Shown here piece by piece: positions 53,057 to 59,700 of a DNA stretch of 64,000 nucleotides. Both the position numbers and the translations under genes were made by a program. Numbering within the stretch: the stretch's first letter is position 1; each line of letters begins with the position of its first letter. Source of the DNA: Sphaerisporangium corydalis (lineage in GTDB: Bacteria > Actinomycetota > Actinomycetes > Streptosporangiales > Streptosporangiaceae); assembly GCF_025506355.1 (NCBI RefSeq), contig NZ_JANZYP010000036.1:27683-91682 (forward strand), in the 5' to 3' direction. The notes beneath the pieces are model-generated. The model worked only from the letters and a program-made list of their open reading frames with translations. It ran no database searches and was not told where the DNA came from.

Positions 53057-53104
53057 CGTTTGCAAGCAGAAAGTAGAGAGTTCGAATCTCCTAGGCTCCA
53101 CCAG
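53057..53104 (+). other. Degraded 3' half of tRNA-Ala(TGC): probable attachment site
   Basis: TTTGCAAGCAG resembles the TGC anticodon loop of tRNA-Ala. GTTCGAATCTCCT is the T-arm 3' part, then AGGCTCC is the acceptor 3' strand, followed by A and CCA. From memory this matches the 3' end of actinobacterial tRNA-Ala(TGC) for about 25 bases. The T-stem 5' strand (GAGAG) no longer pairs perfectly and no 5' half precedes it, so it is not functional. Integrative elements leave such 3' tRNA copies as att sites. The element end therefore probably lies here. Confidence 0.65.
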
Positions 53105-53281
53105 CCAAACGACGCCTTCCAGACCAAGAAAGTGGCGCCTGTGCCGTTGTCTTGCAGGGACAAGCGCGTCAGAATCGTTGCTCAATGTGGCCGTGTGACC
53201 GGGACTGCGGTGAGCAGGTGGTTCAAGCTTTTGAAATCCTTTGGATTGCAGGCGTAGAGGGGGCCGGTTCGCGATCGTCAC

Positions 53282-53584
53282 TCAGGCGATCATCAGGTCC
53301 GCTGTTCGGAGACGGGTTGGCGGCGGAATTTGATGACGGCGGTCCACGGTTGGCCGCGTTCGCGGGCGGGGGTGTCGTCGAACGGCAGGGGGGTCGAACT
53401 CGGCTTCGGGGGTGTGAAGGATCTTCATTCGCTGGGCGCGTTCGTGCGCTCCGGTGGCCACCAGCGCGCCGACCGAGGGTTCTGTGGTGGTGCTGATCAT
53501 CATCTCGTCCGGTAGCTCATCCGGTTTGATTCTGGCGCGCAAGATGGGGATGCTGGTGTCGAGGAACCCTTGGGCAGGGGTCAT
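53282..53584 (-). pseudogene. VapC-type PIN toxin, frameshifted and truncated
   Basis: ATG 53584 overlaps the antitoxin stop. GFLDTSIPILRARIKPDELPDEMMISTTT, SVGALVATGAHERAQRMKILHTPEAEFDP follows the PIN pattern (LDTS with the first Asp, then LGVL and the helix before the second acidic cluster). After FDP the frame shifts: the next frame reads PLPFDDTPARERGQPWTAV, the usual continuation. It then stops without the C-terminal Asp-rich part. The toxin is probably inactive. Confidence 0.7.
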
Positions 53585-53901
53585 TTCCCGTCCTCCGTGA
53601 ACTCGCCTTTGCTGTAGGCGCGTTCGTAAGGGTCGTAGAGGGCGTCATTCACGTAGTGGTCCGTGTCCTTGCGGTATTTGCGGTCGTCCAGGCGTGGCAT
53701 GCCCCGGGACATGGCGGTGAACTCGGCCCGCGAGACCGCCCCGCGTCGGCGGGGGATGGGGATCAGATCGCCGATGTGGCGGCCGTTGCGTGTGACGGCG
53801 TACCGCTCTCCACGTTCCAGGCCATCCATGATCTCCGCTGACCTGTTGCGCAGATCCCACTGGGAGATCTGGCGGGAGTGTTCGGGCTCAGGAGTGCTCA
53901 T
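53581..53901 (-). CDS. Phd/YefM-type antitoxin
   Basis: ATG 53901, 106 residues. QISQWDLRNRSAEIMDGLERGERYAVTRNGRHIGDLIPIPRRR is the Phd DNA-binding fold; the long acidic C-terminus (DDRKYRKDTDHYVNDALYDPYERAYSKGEF) would wrap the toxin. The overlap with the PIN gene (ATGA) is the classical operon layout. It may still autoregulate although its toxin is broken. Confidence 0.85.
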   Translation of the reverse strand: MSTPEPEHSRQISQWDLRNRSAEIMDGLERGERYAVTRNGRHIGDLIPIPRRRGAVSRAEFTAMSRGMPRLDDRKYRKDTDHYVNDALYDPYERAYSKGEFTEDGK

Positions 53902-54457
53902 TCATCAATTTCATCTCAGTGTGCTACCGGGTGCTACGAAGTATCACCTTGCTGTCGTAGATCTCTTCGGAGTCGCTGTCGTGAGAGGGCCAGCGTGCGG
54001 GTTGGCGGGAACTGTCAGGGGTGAGGGTCGCCCTTGGGAAGACGCGCGCCAACGGCGCTCCTTTCAAGGCAGGACCCGAGCCACCCTGCCCTGTCTTGAT
54101 GTCCCGGTGCTGGGCACCGATGCCGTGGAAGGGGACGACGTCTCGTGTGGCGGTGAGCCTGGGAGAGCGCCTTCGGACGCCAGGCCAAGCCGCTAGGCCG
54201 AAATACGCTCGAGCCGAAGGCGAGGACCGTGTTGGTGCCTTGTGCGGTGGCGTCCGTGCCTTGTGCGGTGGCGGGCCGGGGCTCCAACTGGTTTCGGGGA
54301 GTTAGGTATCGACTGCGTTGAGTGATGCGAGGGTCTGGCGTACGCCGGTCGGTGTCGGTCGGCGGCTGCGGGCGGGGCGTCGATCGGCGTGCCGGTTGCG
54401 GCTTTGCGCGGGCCGTCGGGAGGTGGTCTGCGATTCGTAACGACAGAGGGAAGAACT
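53902..54457. other. Right edge of island: intergenic with dispersed repeat copy 3
   Basis: The 556 bases between the antitoxin and the fasciclin gene contain an inverted copy of the dispersed repeat (54174-54228), a short duplication of TGCCTTGTGCGGTGGCG (about 54235-54275) and then GC-rich leader sequence of the fasciclin gene. No credible gene is seen. Confidence 0.55.
54174..54228 (-). repeat. Dispersed repeat, copy 3 (inverted, partial)
   Basis: On the minus strand it reads GGTCCTCGCCTTCGGCTCGA, a T-containing spacer, GGCCTAGCGGCTTGGC and GGCGTCCG, matching the first half of copies 1 and 2. It is in inverse orientation at the far side of the island. Confidence 0.75.
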
Positions 54458-55081
54458 GTGAAGACCCGCATTCTGGCTCTCCCGGCTCTCGCCGTCGCCT
54501 TCTCGCTCACCGTCGCGTGTGGGGGATCCGCCGGTGACGCGCCCCGCGTGACCCCCTCGGCCCCCGCCGCCGGTAGTGCCGCGCCCAGTACGCTGGCGGC
54601 CTTGGCCCGTCCGTTCGGGATGGCCTGTTCGACCGTTCCGGCCTCGGGGGTGGGCAGTCTTTCCAGCATGGCCCAGGAGCCGGTGGTCACCGCCGCGTCC
54701 GGGAATCCGTTGCTCTCCACGTTGGTGGCGGCGGTGCGGAAGGCCGGTCTGACGGACACGTTGAACATGGCCTCCGACATCACCGTGTTCGCGCCCAGCG
54801 ACGCTGCCTTCGCGAAGCTCCCGAAGGTCACCCTGGACAAGCTGCTCGCCGACCGAAAGGTCCTCAGGGCCATCCTGACCTACCACGTGGTCGGCAGCCG
54901 GAAGGCGCCCGAGGATCTGGTGAACGGCACCTTCACCACCCTGCAGGGCGGCGAGCTGACCACCAGCGGTTCCGGCGAGAGCTACAAGGTGAACGGCGGC
55001 GCGAACGTCATCTGCGGCGACATCCAGACCCGGAACGCCACCGTCTACATCGTGGACGCGGTCCTGATGCCGAAGGTGTGA
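54458..55081 (+). CDS. Fasciclin-domain lipoprotein (MPT70/MPT83-like)
   Basis: GTG 54458 with AGAGGGAAG upstream. The signal peptide ends with a lipobox-like LTVAC (Cys21), followed by a Pro/Ala/Ser linker. The FAS1 domain is complete: NPLLSTLVAAVRKAGLTDTLN, ITVFAPSDAAFAKLP, LRAILTYHVVGSRKAPEDLVNG and VICGDIQTRNATVYIVDAVLMPKV. MPT70/MPT83 of mycobacteria are of this type and are made under SigK control. sigK-rskA lie 11 kb upstream, on the other side of the island. Confidence 0.92.
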   Translation: MKTRILALPALAVAFSLTVACGGSAGDAPRVTPSAPAAGSAAPSTLAALARPFGMACSTVPASGVGSLSSMAQEPVVTAASGNPLLSTLVAAVRKAGLTDTLNMASDITVFAPSDAAFAKLPKVTLDKLLADRKVLRAILTYHVVGSRKAPEDLVNGTFTTLQGGELTTSGSGESYKVNGGANVICGDIQTRNATVYIVDAVLMPKV

Positions 55082-55124
55082 CCGTGCCGGACGTCGTCCC
55101 GTGGTCCGAAGGCGTGACCGTGTG

Positions 55125-56174
55125 TCAGGCGACGGGGATGGTGGGCGGGCGGAAGTGGATGGTGTCGCCGCCGAGGACGATGGCGCGCTGGGCGGCTATC
55201 TGGTCGTGCGGCTGGCCGAGGGGGGCGGCGCCGGCGTCGGACAGCCGCCGGTACTGTTCCTCGTCCAGTCGCACGTCCAGGGCGCCGAGGTAGTCGTCGA
55301 GCTGTTCCAGGGTGCGGGGGCCGATGACGGGCACGAACGCGGTCGTGGCGCGGTCGGCGCGTTCGCGGAGCCAGGCCATGGCGACCTGCGCCGGCGTGGC
55401 GCCCGTCTCCTGCGCCACCGCGAGCACGGCGTCGATGGTGGAGGTCTTGCGTTCGCCGTCCTCGGTGTGGACCAGCCGGCGGTTCCAGTCGGTCAGCCGC
55501 CCCTCGGTCCCGGTGCGGTACTTGCCGGTGAGCAGCCCGCCGCCGAGGGGCGACCACAGGGCCGCGCCCAGGCCGAGGGCCTCGGCCACGGGCAGGATCT
55601 CCCGGTCGGCGGTCCGTTCCACCAGGCTGTACTCCAGTTGGACGGCGGTGACGGGTGACCAGCCGCGCAGCTCGGCCAGTGTCGCGCCCCGGGCGACCCG
55701 CCAGGCGGGGAAGTTCGACAGCCCGCCATAAAGGATCTTGCCCGACCGTGTGAGGTCGTCCAGGCCGCGGACGATCTCCTCGATCGGGGTGACCGCGTCG
55801 GGGAAGTGCACCCACAACAGGTCGATGTAGTCGGTGTTCAGCCGCCGCAGGCTGGCCTCCACCGCGCGGGTCATCGTCTTCCTGCTGTTACCGGTGCCGT
55901 TGACGCCCGCCTCCCGGTTCACCCCGTTGGTGAACTTCGTCGCGAGGGTGAAACGGTCGCGCTCCCCGTGGAGCAGTTCGCCGAGGATCTCCTCGGACTC
56001 GCCGAACTGGTAGGAGTCCGCGGTGTCGACGAACGTGCCGCCGGCCTCGGCGAACCGCTCGAAGATCTTGCGGGACTCCTGCGGGCCGGAGCCGTAGCCC
56101 CATCGGCTGCCGAAGGTGCCGGTCCCCAGCGCGTACTCGGAGACGCGCAGGCCGGTGGCCCGGCCGAAGGTCAT
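55125..56174 (-). CDS. Aldo/keto reductase
   Basis: ATG 56174, 349 residues. GTFVDTADSYQFGESEEILGELL holds the catalytic Asp and Tyr, TLATKF the Lys and LLWVHFPD the His. GGLSNFPAW, LEYSLVER and the C-terminal PVIGPRTLEQLDDYLGAL for the NADP phosphate are present. It reduces aldehydes or ketones; the group resembles YajO/Tas-type enzymes. The gene convergent to it is the fasciclin gene, and a truncated TetR gene starts 24 bases upstream in the other direction. Confidence 0.92.
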   Translation of the reverse strand: MTFGRATGLRVSEYALGTGTFGSRWGYGSGPQESRKIFERFAEAGGTFVDTADSYQFGESEEILGELLHGERDRFTLATKFTNGVNREAGVNGTGNSRKTMTRAVEASLRRLNTDYIDLLWVHFPDAVTPIEEIVRGLDDLTRSGKILYGGLSNFPAWRVARGATLAELRGWSPVTAVQLEYSLVERTADREILPVAEALGLGAALWSPLGGGLLTGKYRTGTEGRLTDWNRRLVHTEDGERKTSTIDAVLAVAQETGATPAQVAMAWLRERADRATTAFVPVIGPRTLEQLDDYLGALDVRLDEEQYRRLSDAGAAPLGQPHDQIAAQRAIVLGGDTIHFRPPTIPVA

Positions 56175-56197
56175 GTATCGCAGGAGGACTCCTGTTC

Positions 56198-56542
56198 GTG
56201 AGCGGGGAGTCGTCCGGGAGAGGGATCCCCGGCCCGGCGCTGCGCGGCTGCCCGTTCCACAACGCGTCGGTCGAGGTCGCCGACCTCGACTCCCGGGTCC
56301 GCGTCCTGGCGGCGGAGCACAAACGGGACTTCGCCCGGCGGCTCACCGACGTCGCCGCCCAGGCCGGGGCCGCCGATCCCGAGGCGCTGGCGGAGCAGCT
56401 GGCCGTCCTGTTCGACGGCGCCACGGCGCTGTCCACCACACTGAACCACGGCGGCCCGTTCGCCGCCGCGGCCTCCGCCGCCACCATCCTGATCGACGCC
56501 GCGATCCCACCGGCCGAACCGCACGCCCCCACCCGGCCTTGA
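56198..56542 (+). pseudogene. TetR-family regulator lacking its DNA-binding domain
   Basis: GCPFHNASVEVADLDSRVRVLAAEHKRDFARRLTDVAAQAGAADPEALAEQLAVLFDGATALSTTLN is the C-terminal ligand domain of a TetR regulator, but no HTH is encoded upstream; the aldo/keto reductase gene begins 24 bases away. The possible start GTG 56198 would give a 114-residue ligand domain only. Probably a 5' deletion. The intact gene would have been the natural divergent regulator of the reductase. Confidence 0.7.
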
Positions 56543-56767
56543 CCCACGCCGCCACCTCTGCGCGGGCCGAGGACGGCCGCTCCTGAGCCGAAAGTGGCCC
56601 GCCGGTCTTTTGAACGCGGGAGTCGACCGCTCCCGCGCCGCGCGTACGGCCAGGGCTGTCAGGGGAAATACTTGATATTTCATCTATGACAGGGATATAG
56701 GTCTTCTATAGGTCGCGTATAGCCGCAGCGATCCTCGTGTGATCAAGTCTGCTTAGAGTCGGCGGGC
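56543..56767. promoter_or_regulatory. Promoter region of the NRPS operon
   Basis: The 225-base gap includes an AT-rich strip at about 56665-56725 (GATATTTCATC, GGGATATAGG, TATAGG) that stands out from the GC-rich surroundings and probably contains the NRPS promoter. No repeat or hairpin of note. Confidence 0.4.
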
Positions 56768-59700
56768 GTGAACATCCATGAGGCCGTGGCGGCCCAGGCC
56801 GGGACGACCCCCGGCGCGACCGCTTACATCGCCGGCCGGATCCACGTCTCCTACGCGGAGCTGGACCGGCGCGCGAACCGTATCGCCCACACGCTCCTGC
56901 GCCACGGTGTGGCCCGTGAGGAGCCGGTCGGCGTCCTGCTCGACCGGGGTGAGCACCTGGTCCCCGCCCTGCTCGGCGTGCTCAAGGCGGGTGCGGCGTA
57001 CGTGCCGCTGGACTCCGCCCACCCCACGGAGCGGCTCCGGCTCATCGCCGCCGACAGCGGGCTGAAGCGCGTCATCACCCTCCCGGCACTGCGCGCGAGG
57101 CTGGACGCCGACCGGCTCCGCGTCGACGCGCTGACGGCCGGGGTCGACGACGCCGGAGCGCCCTCCACCGACCCGCGCGTGCCGGGATCGGGAACCGACC
57201 TCGCGTACGTGATCTACACCTCGGGGTCGACCGGCCGTCCCAAGGGCGTCGCCGTCGAGCACCGCAACACCATGAACCTGCTGTCGTGGATCGCCCGCAC
57301 CTGGACCCTCGACGACCTGGCGGGCTCGCTCGCCGCCACGTCGATCTCGTTCGACCCCTCCATCATGGAGATCTTCGCGCCGCTGACCATGGGCGGCACC
57401 GTCATCCTCGCCGACAACCTCCTCGCGCTGCCCCACCTGCCCGCCCGCGACCGGGTGACCGCGCTCGGCGGGCCGCCCGCCGTGCTGGCCACGCTGCTGC
57501 GCTCCGGCCCGCTCCCGCCGCGCCTCCGCCTGGTGCACACCGGCGGCGAGGCGGCGACCCACGAGCTGATCACCCGCCTGTACGCCAACCCGCAGTTGCG
57601 TCGGGTGTTCAACTGTTACGGGCCGACCGAATGCACCACCCAGTGCCTCGCGCACGAGGTGCCGCGCACGGCGGACGGCGACCCGCCGATCGGGCTGCCG
57701 ATCGCCGGAGCCGTGCTGAGCGTGCGCGACGCGAAGGGGGTCGAGGTGCCGCCGGGCGAGACCGGCGAGCTGTGGGTCGGCGGACCGGTGGTGGCGCGGG
57801 GATACCTGGGCGCCGGCTCCGACCGCTTCGCCGACCTGCCCGGCCTGGGGCGGGCCTACCGCACGGGCGACCTCGTCCGGTACGACGGCGCGGCGTACCG
57901 CTTCGCCGGGCGGGTCGACGACCAGGTGAAGATCCGTGGTCACCGTGTCGAGCCCGGTGAGGTGGAACGCACCCTGACAGACCATCCCGCGGTGACCGCC
58001 GCGGCCGTGCTGGCGCTGCCCGACGCCGACGGCACCCGCCGCCTGGTGGGGTACGCGCAGGCCGGCGGGGCGCAGGAGGGCGAACTGCTGCGGTTCCTGC
58101 GCGAGCGGCTGCCCGAGTACATGGTGCCGGGCCGGATCGCCGTGCTGGAGCACCTGCCGCTGAACCCGAACGGCAAGATCGACCGGCCCGCTCTCGCCAC
58201 CCTCCGCCCCGCGGCCTCGCCTGGTGCTCCGGCCGAGGCGGGTGACGCGGTCGAGGGGCGGGTACTGGCGATCATCGCGGAGGCGGTGGGCGCCGAGGTG
58301 ACCGAGATCGGGCCGGGTGACCGGTTCGCTGACCTGGGCGGGCACTCGCTGGCCGCCGCCCGCGTCGTCGCCCAGGCCGGCGCCGAGCTGGGCGTCGAGG
58401 TGCCGCTGCACGAGTTCCTCGCCGACCCGACCGCCGCCGCCCTCGCCCGTCGCGTACGGGCCGGCTCGCGCGGGCGGGCGCCGCTGACCCGGCACCAGGG
58501 CCGCGATCGCTACCCGCTCACCGACATGCAGGCCCAGCTCTGGGCGCTGCGCCAGATCGAGCCCGGCACGCGGGCGACCACCATCGGTGTGCGGCTCCGC
58601 GTGCGGGGGCCGGTGACGATCGAGGCGTTTCGCGGCGCTCTTGATGGAATCGTCCGCCGCCACGAGGTGCTGCGCAGTGTCGTCGAGCTTCGCGACGGCG
58701 CGCCGGTGGCCCGCGTGCTCCCTGCGGGGTCGGCGGCGGTACCCGTGGCCGAGCACGACCTGCGCGGGTGGGAGCCCGCCGCCAAGGAGGCGGAGCTGGC
58801 CCGCCTGGCCGCCGACGCCGTGACCCCCTTCGACCTGTCGGCCGAGTCGCCGCTGCTCCGCGCGGTCATCGCGTGGATCGGCCCCTCCACCACCAGCGCT
58901 GACGCCGACACCGAAATCCCTACCGATATCGACAACGGGACGCCCACAACCACCGGCACCGCCGCCGAGGTGGTGCTGGTGACCGATCACATCGCGTTCG
59001 ACGGGTGGTCGGCGCGGATCCTGGTCAACGAGCTGGCCCAGGGACTGGCCGGGCTGCCGCCGGCGGAGCCGGTCCTGCAGATCGGTGACGTCGCGCTGGA
59101 CGAGGAGGCTCGCCGTCCGTCGGCCCTGGCGCACCACGCCCCGTACTGGCGGGAGACGCTGGCCGAGGCCGCCCTGCCCTACGACCTGCTCGGCGCCCCG
59201 CCCACCGAACCGCGTGATCCGCTCAGCGACCCCCAAGGCGGCGCCCCGCCCACCGAATCCCGTGATCCGCTCAGCGACCCCAAAGGCCACGGCGACCCCT
59301 CCGCAGCCTCGCAAGACGGCCACCGCGACCCCTCCGCGACCCCGCATGAAGGCCGTCGCGACCCCTCCGCCGCCCCGCACGACGGACGGCGGCTGCGCCG
59401 TCCCCTCGGCCCGGACCTCCTCGCGCGCGTCGCCCGGTTCGCCGCCGCGCACGGCGTGACCCCGGCGGCCGTCCACCTGGCGGCCCTCGCCACCGTCGTG
59501 GGCGGCCTGTGCGGGCGAGACGAGACCACCATCGGGCTCGCCGCCGCCGTACGGGACCGGCCAGGCCTCGACCAGGTGATGGGCCCGCTGCTCGGCGTGC
59601 TCCCGATCCCGGTCGGGTTCGGCGGCGACCCCTCGTTCGCCGAGCTGGCCGCCTCCGCCGGGGCCGCGATCACCGGCGCTCTCGCCCACCACGAGCTGGC

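Noticed and set aside
54300..54457. SigK-type promoter upstream of the fasciclin gene
   Set aside because: I could not find a CCATCC-type -35 with a correctly spaced -10, so no promoter is annotated.
56181..56194. CAGGAG-GA-CTCCTG inverted repeat between the aldo/keto reductase and TetR fragment
   Set aside because: It overlaps a normal AGGAGG ribosome site, so the symmetry may be accidental.
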